Part shown: in pieces, positions 24,249 to 32,288 of the stretch
Layout of the letters: the number at the start of each line of letters is the position of its first letter
Position numbering within the stretch: the stretch's first letter is position 1
From: Aliarcobacter sp.
Lineage (GTDB): Bacteria; Campylobacterota; Campylobacteria; Campylobacterales; Arcobacteraceae
DNA length: 64,000 nucleotides
Direction of reading: 5' to 3'
Assembly: GCA_028690445.1 (NCBI GenBank)
Contig: JAQVBE010000003.1
Location: forward strand, 74,909 to 138,908
Program-made: the position numbers and the translations under genes
Notes under the pieces: generated by a model
What the model was told of the DNA's origin: nothing
Databases searched by the model: none
What the model saw: the letters and a program-made list of their open reading frames with translations, nothing else

Positions 24249-25373
24249 TTGACTGAAATAGATTATTATGAACTGTTAGAAGTTACAAGAGGTTCAGATA
24301 AAAGTACAATCAAAAAAGCTTATAGACAAATGGCTATGAAGTATCATCCTGATAAAAATCCAGGTGATAACGAGGCTGAAGAGAAATTCAAAGCTATAAA
24401 TGAAGCTTATCAAGTATTAAGTGATGAAGAAAAAAGAGCCATTTATGATAGACATGGAAAAGCTGGACTTGAAGGTCATGGACAAAGAGGTGGTGGATTC
24501 TCGGGTGGATTTGATGATTTAGGTTCTGTTTTTGAAGAGATGTTTGGAAGTGCTTTTGGTGGTGGTTCAAGGGGAAGAAAACAAAGAAAAACGTATAACT
24601 ACAATCTTGATGTAACTGTTGAAGTAAAACTTGAATTTAATGAAGCAGTTTTTGGATGTAAAAAAGAAATAAATTATAAATACAAAACAGCTTGTAAATC
24701 TTGTAGTGGAACAGGTGCAAAAGACGGAAAATTAGCAACTTGTACAACTTGTAATGGACATGGTCAAGTTCATGCAAGACAAGGATTTATGACATTTGCC
24801 CAAACTTGTCCAAAATGTGGTGGTTCAGGACAAGCAGCAGCAACATCTTGTAAATCATGTGGTGGAAGTGGTTATGACGAAGTTAAAGAATCATTCAAAG
24901 TCGATATTCCAGAGGGTGTAAATGATGGAATGAGAATTAGAGTTTCACACAAAGGAAATATTGCACCTGATGGTTCGCGTGGTGATTTATATTTACAAGT
25001 AAAAGTAAAAGAAGATTCTCATTTTGTAAGACATGATGATGATATTTATTTTGAAGCTCCAATATTCTTCACAAAAATTGCACTTGGTGGAAAAATCACA
25101 GTTCCAACTTTAAGAGGTGAAATTGAACTTGAGATACCAAAAGGTGCAAAAGACCAACAACAATTCACTTTTAAAGGTGAAGGTGTTAAATCTGTTCAAG
25201 GTTATGGAAAAGGTAATTTAGTTGTACAAATTAAAATCGAATATCCAAAATCTATAAATGATGAACAAAAAGAGCTGTTAGAAAAACTTCAAGAGAGTTT
25301 TGGAGTTGAAAGTAAACCTCACGAGTCAAGTTTTGAATCAATGTTTGACAAAGTTAAAAAATGGTTCTCATAA
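24249..25373 (+). CDS. dnaJ: Chaperone protein DnaJ
   Basis: DnaJ delivers unfolded clients to DnaK and stimulates its ATPase. The 374-residue protein has a J domain with the HPD tripeptide ([10 protein letters not shown] near residue 33), a Gly/Phe-rich linker ([11 protein letters not shown]), four CxxCxGxG zinc repeats ([32 protein letters not shown]; about 148-212) and C-terminal client-binding domains. It begins at a TTG (24249-24251) preceded by AAGGAG at 24236-24241; the residues after it ([11 protein letters not shown]) are the conserved N-terminus. It is divergent from recR and followed by trpB. Confidence 0.98.
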   Translation: MTEIDYYELLEVTRGSDKSTIKKAYRQMAMKYHPDKNPGDNEAEEKFKAINEAYQVLSDEEKRAIYDRHGKAGLEGHGQRGGGFSGGFDDLGSVFEEMFGSAFGGGSRGRKQRKTYNYNLDVTVEVKLEFNEAVFGCKKEINYKYKTACKSCSGTGAKDGKLATCTTCNGHGQVHARQGFMTFAQTCPKCGGSGQAAATSCKSCGGSGYDEVKESFKVDIPEGVNDGMRIRVSHKGNIAPDGSRGDLYLQVKVKEDSHFVRHDDDIYFEAPIFFTKIALGGKITVPTLRGEIELEIPKGAKDQQQFTFKGEGVKSVQGYGKGNLVVQIKIEYPKSINDEQKELLEKLQESFGVESKPHESSFESMFDKVKKWFS

Positions 25374-25404
25374 AAAATAAAATAATCTAAAACAAGGAAG
25401 ATAA

Positions 25405-26622
25405 ATGAACAAATTATATTTAGAAACAATGCCTGATAATAACGGTTTCTTTGGAAAATTTGGAGGTTCATTTATTCCTCCTATTTTAGAAAAACCTTTT
25501 GCAGAAATTACAAAAGCTTATACTGAACTAAAAAATTCTCCTACTTTTATTGAAGAGTTAAAATATGTTAGAAAACATTATCAAGGAAGACCTACTCCTA
25601 TTTCATTTGCGAAAAACCTTACAGAGTTTTGTGGTGGAGCTAAAATTTATCTAAAAAGAGAAGATTTAAATCATACAGGTGCTCATAAATTAAATCACTG
25701 TATGGCAGAAGTAATCCTAGCAAAACATCTTGGAAAGAAAAAAGTAATCGCTGAAACAGGAGCTGGTCAACACGGTGTTGCTTTGGCAACAGCGGCTGCA
25801 TATTTTGGTTTAGAATGTGAAATTCACATGGGTGAAGTTGATATTGCTAAAGAACACCCAAATGTAGCAAGAATGAAGATTTTGGGAGCAAAAATAGTTC
25901 CAGTAACCCATGGACTTAAAACTTTAAAAGAAGCAGTTGATTCTGCTTTTGAAGCATATTTAAAAGATACAGAAAACGCTATTTATTGTATTGGTTCTGT
26001 TGTTGGTCCACATCCTTTTCCTATGATGGTAAGAGATTTTCAAAGTGTAATTGGTTTTGAATCACGTGAGCAATTTTTAGAGCATGAGCCTAAACTTCCT
26101 GATAATGTAGTTGCTTGTATTGGTGGTGGAAGTAATGCTATGGGGATTTTTGCTGGTTTTATTGATGAAAAGCAAGTAAATCTTTATGGTATTGAACCAA
26201 TGGGAAAAGGTGAAAAAATCGGTGAACATAGTGCTACTTTAACTTATGGTCAGGAAGGAATCATGCATGGTTTTAACTCAATAATGTTAAAAGATGAAAA
26301 TGGAAATCCAGCACCTGTTTATTCTATTGGAAGTGGGATTGATTATCCATCAGTTGGACCAGAACATGCTTATTTAAAAGAATCTGGAAGAAGTAAAGTT
26401 GGACTTTGCGATGATAATGAAGCCGTTGATGCTTTTTATAAATTATCTCAACTTGAGGGAATTATTCCAGCACTTGAATCAGCTCATGCAGTCGGTTTTG
26501 CTATGAAATTAGCAAAAACTTTAAGTAAAGATAAAACTATATTAGTAAGTTTAAGTGGTCGTGGTGATAAAGATATTGATTTTGTAATAGAAAACTACCC
26601 TATTCCAAATGCTAAATTTTAA
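25405..26622 (+). CDS. trpB: Tryptophan synthase beta subunit
   Basis: TrpB condenses indole with serine to tryptophan using PLP. Landmarks in the 405-residue protein are [15 protein letters not shown], where the PLP lysine lies in HKLN (the most common form is HKTN), [14 protein letters not shown], the phosphate-binding GGGSNAMG, and SAHAVGFA near the end. The HKLN form and many other residues fit the Campylobacterota TrpB group. It is encoded 31 bases after dnaJ, not beside trpA, so trp genes are at least partly dispersed. The ATG at 25405 has AAGGAAG before it. Confidence 0.96.
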   Translation: MNKLYLETMPDNNGFFGKFGGSFIPPILEKPFAEITKAYTELKNSPTFIEELKYVRKHYQGRPTPISFAKNLTEFCGGAKIYLKREDLNHTGAHKLNHCMAEVILAKHLGKKKVIAETGAGQHGVALATAAAYFGLECEIHMGEVDIAKEHPNVARMKILGAKIVPVTHGLKTLKEAVDSAFEAYLKDTENAIYCIGSVVGPHPFPMMVRDFQSVIGFESREQFLEHEPKLPDNVVACIGGGSNAMGIFAGFIDEKQVNLYGIEPMGKGEKIGEHSATLTYGQEGIMHGFNSIMLKDENGNPAPVYSIGSGIDYPSVGPEHAYLKESGRSKVGLCDDNEAVDAFYKLSQLEGIIPALESAHAVGFAMKLAKTLSKDKTILVSLSGRGDKDIDFVIENYPIPNAKF

Positions 26623-26639
26623 ATAAAAAAGGATTTAAG

Positions 26640-27233
26640 ATGAAACTAGAATATGCAGGGTTAAAACCAGTTATTAATGAACATGGTGTTTCATTTAAAG
26701 ATGGAAAAGAAGACAAATTTATTTATTTATCTTTTGCTATTGATATTTTAAATGCAATTGACCACACTTATGAACAAAAGAAAAAATATTCTCATCAGTT
26801 AAATACCAATACTTTATCTCCAAATGAAATTTTAGATGTTCTTTTAAACTTTCATCCTGATTTAGAAGAAGTTATGAATAAAGAAATAGATTCATATACA
26901 AAACATTTAGATAGTGAAGAAAAAGAGGTTAATAATAGAACTATTCTATCAAAAATAGAAAAAGATACTTTTATTGCTAATTTGAAATTAATGAGAAAAT
27001 ACAAAACTCAAAGAGCAAAAAATAAAATATTTTATTTTCACTGTATTGAAACTATTGTTGAAGTGATACTAAAATACAAAATAAAAGAGCTAGATACTCC
27101 TTTTAATGAAAGATTTTGGCACATACTTCAAACAATTGAAGGGAATTTATCAACACATAAAATATCTTCAAATTTAAAAATGATAGAAGAAAATGGCGTT
27201 TTAAAAGCTATGCTTTTAATCAATATTTATTAA
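26640..27233 (+). CDS. Hypothetical protein, all-helical, cotranscribed with trpB
   Basis: A 197-residue soluble protein that I cannot assign. It is rich in Lys, Glu, Ile and Leu and predicted to be largely helical (notably residues 50-180), without signal peptide, membrane helix or cysteine cluster. The N-terminus MKLEYAGLKPVINEHGVSFK reads as a beta-rich start. It begins 17 bases after trpB with an AAAAGGA ribosome site, so it probably shares that transcript. Its 3' end overlaps the convergent gene by 4 bases. Confidence 0.65.
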   Translation: MKLEYAGLKPVINEHGVSFKDGKEDKFIYLSFAIDILNAIDHTYEQKKKYSHQLNTNTLSPNEILDVLLNFHPDLEEVMNKEIDSYTKHLDSEEKEVNNRTILSKIEKDTFIANLKLMRKYKTQRAKNKIFYFHCIETIVEVILKYKIKELDTPFNERFWHILQTIEGNLSTHKISSNLKMIEENGVLKAMLLINIY

Positions 27234-27895
27234 AACTGTTTAATTAGAGTTTTATTTATATTTTCAAGTTCTTTGTATTTATAAACTAACTCTTGATATT
27301 TTAAATTATAGTCATTATATAAAAATGAATAATCATCTTTTTTATCTTTATATTTATCATAACCTTTTTTTGAGGTATTTGATAAAGCACTTATAAAATC
27401 AAAAGAGTTAACTTTTGTTAAAATTTCATCTAATTTATCTTGAGATATTACGTCTGTTGAATTGCTATTTGGATTATTTACTCTTTGAGTTATAGATTCA
27501 TGGAGTAAATCAGCTAAACTATTTGTATTTGAAGACAAAAACATATTTTTATCTTCATAAGAACTACTTAAATATGAAAAGCCAATATTAAATGGTTGTC
27601 CTAAAACTGTATTAAATAAAGCTTTTGATAGATAATTATCACTTGAAAAAAGCGTTGCAAGTCTAAGATTTTTTGCCATATTTTTATCATCTTCATTTAC
27701 AAATAAAGTATCAATCTCTTCTAATGTTATACCTTTTATATTTTCATAACTTAAAGTATTTGTTTTTGTTGTTGATTGAGTGGTAGTTGCATTATTAAAC
27801 AAAGTAGTTAAAAATGAATTTGAGTTTGTTGTAATATTTGAATTATTAGAAGCCGAAATTTGTGCTTTTATTAAATCAATATTTGAAGTTATCAT
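27230..27895 (-). CDS. Hypothetical Ser/Thr/Asn-rich protein
   Basis: This 221-residue protein has no signal peptide or membrane segment. Residues 1-50 are Ser/Thr/Asn-rich (SASNNSNITTNSNS) and resemble the flexible ends of flagellar or surface-associated Campylobacterota proteins. The last 45 residues form a likely coiled coil (YNLKYQELVYKYKELENI). It starts on the stop of the DUF455 gene (TAATG overlap), so the two are coupled. No family recognised. Confidence 0.6.
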   Translation of the reverse strand: MITSNIDLIKAQISASNNSNITTNSNSFLTTLFNNATTTQSTTKTNTLSYENIKGITLEEIDTLFVNEDDKNMAKNLRLATLFSSDNYLSKALFNTVLGQPFNIGFSYLSSSYEDKNMFLSSNTNSLADLLHESITQRVNNPNSNSTDVISQDKLDEILTKVNSFDFISALSNTSKKGYDKYKDKKDDYSFLYNDYNLKYQELVYKYKELENINKTLIKQF

Positions 27896-28713
27896 TAGTT
27901 ACAATCCTCTTTCTTTGATAGAAACTTTAGTTCATTACAAGAAAAACCAGCCTGTTTTCGTGCTGTAAAATTTAAATCCATTTTTCTTCTCGTACTTCCA
28001 GGAAATACTTCTTCAATTATTTGTAAATATGTAGATTCTGGCTCTAAATTTAACCTTTCACATTCATACTTAAACCAAAAATCACCTTTTTTTACATGAT
28101 CAACTTCTTCATCTAAAATAATTTTTAAAGCTTTTAAAAATTTATTATTAAATTCATCTCTATTTGAATTTAATTTTTCCATAATTTTTGGATTTTGGTC
28201 AAGCCCATTTGCTTCAAGATATCGTGGAACAGCTGCCATTCTTCGTAAAAAATCTGGTGTTTGCTCCATTGCTTCAAAAAGGTTTTTATGAACAGGGAAA
28301 TCTCCATAAATTCCCCCAAGTTCACTTAATAATTCTTCAAGCATTAAAAAATGTCTTATTTCATCATTTGCAACTTCTAACCAATCTTTATAATATTTTT
28401 TTGGCATTTCTTTAAATCTAAGAGCTGCATCTAAAGCCAAATCAATAGCTGAATACTCTATATGTAAAATAGTATGAACTAAATATTTTTTTCCATCAAT
28501 AGATTTAAAATTTTTTATGGGAGGTAACTGGGTAGGTTTGACTATTTCTAAAAAAGTATAGTATGAAGGTTTATCAAAAGTATAAGGGACATAAGATTCT
28601 TTCATGATATATTTATCATTTAAAAAATTATTATAAAAGATTTCGAACTTTTTAATTTTATCTTTTGGAACACTTGTGTGTAAAATATTCTCTAATACTA
28701 AAAAATAATCCAT
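27895..28713 (-). CDS. DUF455-family ferritin-like protein
   Basis: A 272-residue helical protein of the DUF455 family, related to ferritin-like four-helix di-iron proteins. Predicted metal ligands are spread over helices: HIEYSAIDLA (about 83), NDEIRHFLMLEE (about 115-126) and LDEEVDHVKKGD (about 203-213), giving the Glu-x2/3-His pairs of the superfamily. DUF455 proteins are related to tRNA-hydroxylating MiaE-like enzymes, but the function is unknown. It is divergent from the metallo-beta-lactamase-fold gene and cotranscribed with the Ser/Thr/Asn-rich protein. Confidence 0.87.
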   Translation of the reverse strand: MDYFLVLENILHTSVPKDKIKKFEIFYNNFLNDKYIMKESYVPYTFDKPSYYTFLEIVKPTQLPPIKNFKSIDGKKYLVHTILHIEYSAIDLALDAALRFKEMPKKYYKDWLEVANDEIRHFLMLEELLSELGGIYGDFPVHKNLFEAMEQTPDFLRRMAAVPRYLEANGLDQNPKIMEKLNSNRDEFNNKFLKALKIILDEEVDHVKKGDFWFKYECERLNLEPESTYLQIIEEVFPGSTRRKMDLNFTARKQAGFSCNELKFLSKKEDCN

Positions 28714-28767
28714 AAATAACCTCTTTTTTGATATAATTTAATGAATTTTAGCAAAGTAAGGTTAAAA

Positions 28768-29361
28768 ATGGATATAAAAGTTCAACCAATGGGTGATTAT
28801 CAAACAAATTGTTATATTGTTACAATAAATGATAAAGATTTAATTATAGACCCGGGTGTAAATGCATTTTCATGGATAAAAAGAAATGTAAAGAATCCTA
28901 TTGCTATTTTAAATACCCATGGACATTTTGATCATGTTTGGTCAAATCAAGAAATAAAAGATAACTATAAAATTAAATTATATATTCCTAAAGATGATGA
29001 ATTTATGTTAACCTTAGATCCTTATAATCTTGGAATGCCACCATCTTATGCAGATATTTTAGTAAATTCTGATGAAGAAATTGAAATTGAAGGAATAAAA
29101 ATAAAATTCCATCATTTTCCAGGTCATACACCAGGATGCAGTGCTATTCAAATTGATAAATGTCTTTTCTCTGGTGATTTTATTTTTAAAGGTACTATTG
29201 GAAGATTTGACTTTCCCAATTCAAATGCTAAACTAATGAAACAAAGTTTAAATAAAATATTAAAATGGAATGAAGATTTTCATATTTATCCTGGACATGG
29301 CGATAAAACAACTTTAAAAAGTGAAATACAAACACTAAAACAATGGGAAAAATATATTTAA
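28768..29361 (+). CDS. Metallo-beta-lactamase-fold hydrolase (glyoxalase II-like)
   Basis: This protein of 197 residues (from ATG 28768) has the di-zinc motif THGHFDH (residues 50-56), then HTPGCSA (His ligand), GDFIFKGTIGR (bridging Asp) and YPGHG near the end. These are the five ligand blocks of the glyoxalase II/hydrolase group. The likely role is thioester hydrolysis, such as S-lactoylglutathione or a related persulfide substrate. The upstream ATG at 28741 adds nine non-conserved residues; 28768 has TAAGG just before it and matches family N-termini (MDIKVQPMGDYQTNCYI). Confidence 0.9.
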   Translation: MDIKVQPMGDYQTNCYIVTINDKDLIIDPGVNAFSWIKRNVKNPIAILNTHGHFDHVWSNQEIKDNYKIKLYIPKDDEFMLTLDPYNLGMPPSYADILVNSDEEIEIEGIKIKFHHFPGHTPGCSAIQIDKCLFSGDFIFKGTIGRFDFPNSNAKLMKQSLNKILKWNEDFHIYPGHGDKTTLKSEIQTLKQWEKYI

Positions 29362-29376
29362 ACAAAGGCTTAGTTC

Positions 29377-30279
29377 ATGAATTTTTCGTGTGAGACAATT
29401 ATAAATGAGAATGAAAAATTAAAATTAACAGATTTAGATAAGAGTTGTTTAAATATATTTGATTATTTGAAATTACACCATCATATCAATTTTTTACAAA
29501 TTGATATAAAAAAGAATAATTATACTCAAAATCTTTTTTTATACTCAATTAAAAATGAAGAATATTTAATTAATACATTAGAATTCCAACAAAATTGTGA
29601 TACTACAATTATTTTTCATTTTCTTTCAATAGATTTGGAAGATTTTGAATCAGTAAAAAGCCATTTAAGTGCAATCCAAATGTCATTATTAATATTTTCT
29701 CAATCTTTATTTAATAAATATATGGAAAAAACCTTAAATGAAATGTCTTTAGTCGATCATCTAACTGGTTCTTATAACAGATGTTATTTAGATAATTATG
29801 CAACTAATTTACTAAGCCTTTCAAATAGAGAACAAAAGAAAATTGCTTTTGTTAAAGTAGGAATTGACCAATTTAAAGCAGTAATTGATGAATTTGATTA
29901 TGAAGTGGGAGATAAAGTTTTAAAAGCATTAGCAAAGACTTTAAAAGAAACTGTAAGAGAATCTGATTTAGTTATCAAAATATCTAATGATGAATTTTTA
30001 GTTATTTTACTAAACATAATTAATGAAAACAATGCTATAATCATATCTCAAAAACTCATTAATAACTTTAGTAAAGAAAAAGTTATAATAAATGAACAAA
30101 CAAAACAAACACTTATGAAAACTATTTGTAGTGGAGTTTCTATATATCCAGATAATGCTACAACCATAGATGAGATAATAAAAAAGTCTGATATTGCTTT
30201 ATATGAAGCTAGAAATAGAGGAAGAAGTCAGGTTTTTATGTTTAGTGAAGAAGATACAAATAAAATAGATTTCTTTTAG
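29377..30279 (+). CDS. Degenerate GGDEF-domain protein with a retained inhibitory site (probable c-di-GMP receptor)
   Basis: A 300-residue soluble protein: a sensory N-terminus (1-120) and a GGDEF domain (about 125-295) starting LVDHLTGSYNRCYLD. The active-site loop reads SNDEF instead of GGDEF, and the first metal-binding Asp is Gly (VGIDQFK instead of DID), so diguanylate cyclase activity is unlikely. The product-binding I-site RxxD is intact (RESD, nine residues before SNDEF). That combination is known from GGDEF domains that act as c-di-GMP receptors. The next gene, 8 bases downstream, is a paralogue. Confidence 0.85.
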   Translation: MNFSCETIINENEKLKLTDLDKSCLNIFDYLKLHHHINFLQIDIKKNNYTQNLFLYSIKNEEYLINTLEFQQNCDTTIIFHFLSIDLEDFESVKSHLSAIQMSLLIFSQSLFNKYMEKTLNEMSLVDHLTGSYNRCYLDNYATNLLSLSNREQKKIAFVKVGIDQFKAVIDEFDYEVGDKVLKALAKTLKETVRESDLVIKISNDEFLVILLNIINENNAIIISQKLINNFSKEKVIINEQTKQTLMKTICSGVSIYPDNATTIDEIIKKSDIALYEARNRGRSQVFMFSEEDTNKIDFF

Positions 30280-30287
30280 GTGTTTAA

Positions 30288-31262
30288 ATGAAAAACAAGA
30301 TTTTAGAGTTAATTAAATCATCAGCAACAAATGAAGAAGATTATAAATCTTTAGTAAGTATTTTTAATCTTCATGACCAGCTACAATATGCTACAAATAT
30401 TAAACAAATGGGCGAAGATATATTTACTTGGCTAAATAAAGAGTTTAATATAGATAATCTGACTTTCTCATTATTTGATGTAAATAAAAATTATAAAGAA
30501 ATTATTCTAAAAAAAGGTGAAGAATTTTATTTAGATGATGATTTATCTTACTTTTTTATTATAAATACTCATACAAGTCTAAATGCAACTGTTTCTTTTA
30601 GTGCAACTTCAAAAGTACATTTCAAAATACTAGAAATTAAATATGACATTATAGAAGCTGCTTTTTTCCAAGTTTCTCCAATAATTCAGAGTGGGATTTT
30701 AAAAAAGAATTTTATAGAATCATCATCTTTAGATTCTGTAACAAATGTATATAATAGAAATTATTTAATTGAGAATTTAACCACTCATTTAAGATTATCT
30801 AATAACAAACAAAATGAAATTTATTTTTTAATGATAGGAATTGATCATTTTAAAGCTGTAATTGATGAATTTGATTATGATATTGCAGATAAAGTTCTAA
30901 TAGAACTTGCAAAAGTAATTCACTCAAATATAAATGAATTTGATATGGTTGGAAGACTAAATGGAGATGAATTTTTAGTTTCTATTTTAAATAATACAAG
31001 TGAATATCAAGCTGAAGAATTAGCAAAAAAAATAATCTCTGACTTTGCGGAAATTAGTATTTTGGTTAATGAAGAAAAAAAACAATCATTGAAAAAAACA
31101 ATCTGTATTGGATTTGAAATTTATAGATTAAATTCAGATATTACGATAACAGACTGTATTAAAAATGCTGATATTGCGCTTTATGAAGCAAAAAATAAAG
31201 GAAGAAGTCAACTATTTAAATTTAGTGATTTAAGTGCTGAAGATACTATTGATTTATTTTAA
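30288..31262 (+). CDS. Second degenerate GGDEF-domain protein (paralogue of its neighbour)
   Basis: A 324-residue protein with an N-terminal GAF-like sensory segment (about 20-140) and a GGDEF domain beginning LDSVTNVYNRNYL. It shares the phrase FKAVIDEFDY with the upstream gene, so the two arose by tandem duplication. Its signature loop is NGDEF, the first metal Asp is Gly (IGIDHFK), and the I-site RxxD is lost (NEFD). It therefore appears neither catalytic nor c-di-GMP-binding, unless the signature tolerates these changes. Ends in KGRSQLFKFSD. A strong terminator overlaps the stop. Confidence 0.83.
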   Translation: MKNKILELIKSSATNEEDYKSLVSIFNLHDQLQYATNIKQMGEDIFTWLNKEFNIDNLTFSLFDVNKNYKEIILKKGEEFYLDDDLSYFFIINTHTSLNATVSFSATSKVHFKILEIKYDIIEAAFFQVSPIIQSGILKKNFIESSSLDSVTNVYNRNYLIENLTTHLRLSNNKQNEIYFLMIGIDHFKAVIDEFDYDIADKVLIELAKVIHSNINEFDMVGRLNGDEFLVSILNNTSEYQAEELAKKIISDFAEISILVNEEKKQSLKKTICIGFEIYRLNSDITITDCIKNADIALYEAKNKGRSQLFKFSDLSAEDTIDLF

Positions 31263-31283
31263 TCAATAGTATCTTTTATTTTT
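31242..31283 (+). terminator. Intrinsic terminator of the tandem GGDEF operon
   Basis: A 13-bp perfect stem (31242-31254 with 31261-31273) contains the gene's stop codon in its loop and is followed by TTTTATTTTT. The convergent cmoB gene ends just beyond. Confidence 0.85.
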
Positions 31284-32196
31284 ATAAAACTTTTCTAGCT
31301 TTTACATAAACTCTTTTTGGAGCTGGATAACCCTCAACTGTTTTAGTTTTATCATTTTCATCTAAAAAATCTTCCAAACTTTGATCAAATGACCATTCAG
31401 TTTTTCTTTGCTCTTCAGAAGTTGTAACAGTAGTTGCAAGAACTTCAATATATTCAAACCCTGCTCTTTCTAGCCAATTTTTTAGTGCTGGAATTGTTGG
31501 AATGAAATAGATATTTGGGATTTTTGAATATCTTTTATTTGGAGTTAAACATAACTCTTCATCTCCATCTATCATAAAAGTATCTATTAAAATCTCCCCT
31601 TTACTATTTAATCCACGTGCTAATGATTTTAAAGTTCCAACGGGATCTGCTCTATGATATAAAACACCAAGCATAAAAATAAAATCAAATTTATGATTAT
31701 AAAATTCTAAATGCTCAACTCCCAACATTTCATAAACAATATCAGATTTTACAAAATGATTTATAAACTCAAATTGATGTAAAGTCAAAGGTGATGGATC
31801 AAATCCTACTAATCTTTTAGGTTTATCTTCAAGCATTCTAAACATATAATAACCATTATTACAACCAATATCTGCAACAACTTTATCTTTTAAATCAAAA
31901 AAAGGTCGGATTAGATTGTATTTTATATTACTTTGCCATTCGCTATCAATTTCTAAACCGAAAATTTTAAAAGGACCTTTTCTCCAAGGGATTAATGACT
32001 TTGCAGTTTGTAAAATAATTTCTTGTTCTTCAATACTTACATCTTCTTTTATTCCAACACTAAACCAATCTCCATAATCAATGGATAAATTATTTTTTTC
32101 TATTTTAGAAGACTCTTGTAGCTGTAAATACCAAGGTTCAACATTTTTCCAAGTTCTACATTCACTTTTTTTATTTTGTAATATTTCTAAATTCAT
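31282..32196 (-). CDS. cmoB: tRNA U34 carboxymethyltransferase CmoB
   Basis: CmoB transfers a carboxymethyl group from carboxy-SAM to 5-hydroxyuridine at tRNA position 34, forming cmo5U, which broadens wobble reading. The 304-residue protein has the CmoB-specific KGPFKIFG and WQSNIKY segments, motif I VVADIGCNNGYYMFRML near residue 125, and the C-terminal FDQSLEDFLD and TVEGYPAPKR blocks. Length is slightly shorter than E. coli CmoB (323). CmoA, which makes carboxy-SAM, is not evident in the window. It is divergent from ccsBA. Confidence 0.95.
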   Translation of the reverse strand: MNLEILQNKKSECRTWKNVEPWYLQLQESSKIEKNNLSIDYGDWFSVGIKEDVSIEEQEIILQTAKSLIPWRKGPFKIFGLEIDSEWQSNIKYNLIRPFFDLKDKVVADIGCNNGYYMFRMLEDKPKRLVGFDPSPLTLHQFEFINHFVKSDIVYEMLGVEHLEFYNHKFDFIFMLGVLYHRADPVGTLKSLARGLNSKGEILIDTFMIDGDEELCLTPNKRYSKIPNIYFIPTIPALKNWLERAGFEYIEVLATTVTTSEEQRKTEWSFDQSLEDFLDENDKTKTVEGYPAPKRVYVKARKVL

Positions 32197-32288
32197 ATTG
32201 CAATTATAGATATTTAAGTTAAAATTCCATCTTAAATTATATGTAATTGGCGAAAAATACTAATTCATTAACTAGGGATTAACTTCTA

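Noticed and set aside
25405..26622. TrpB with HKLN instead of HKTN as a new subfamily
   Set aside because: This form is usual in Campylobacterota TrpB; all other catalytic segments are standard.
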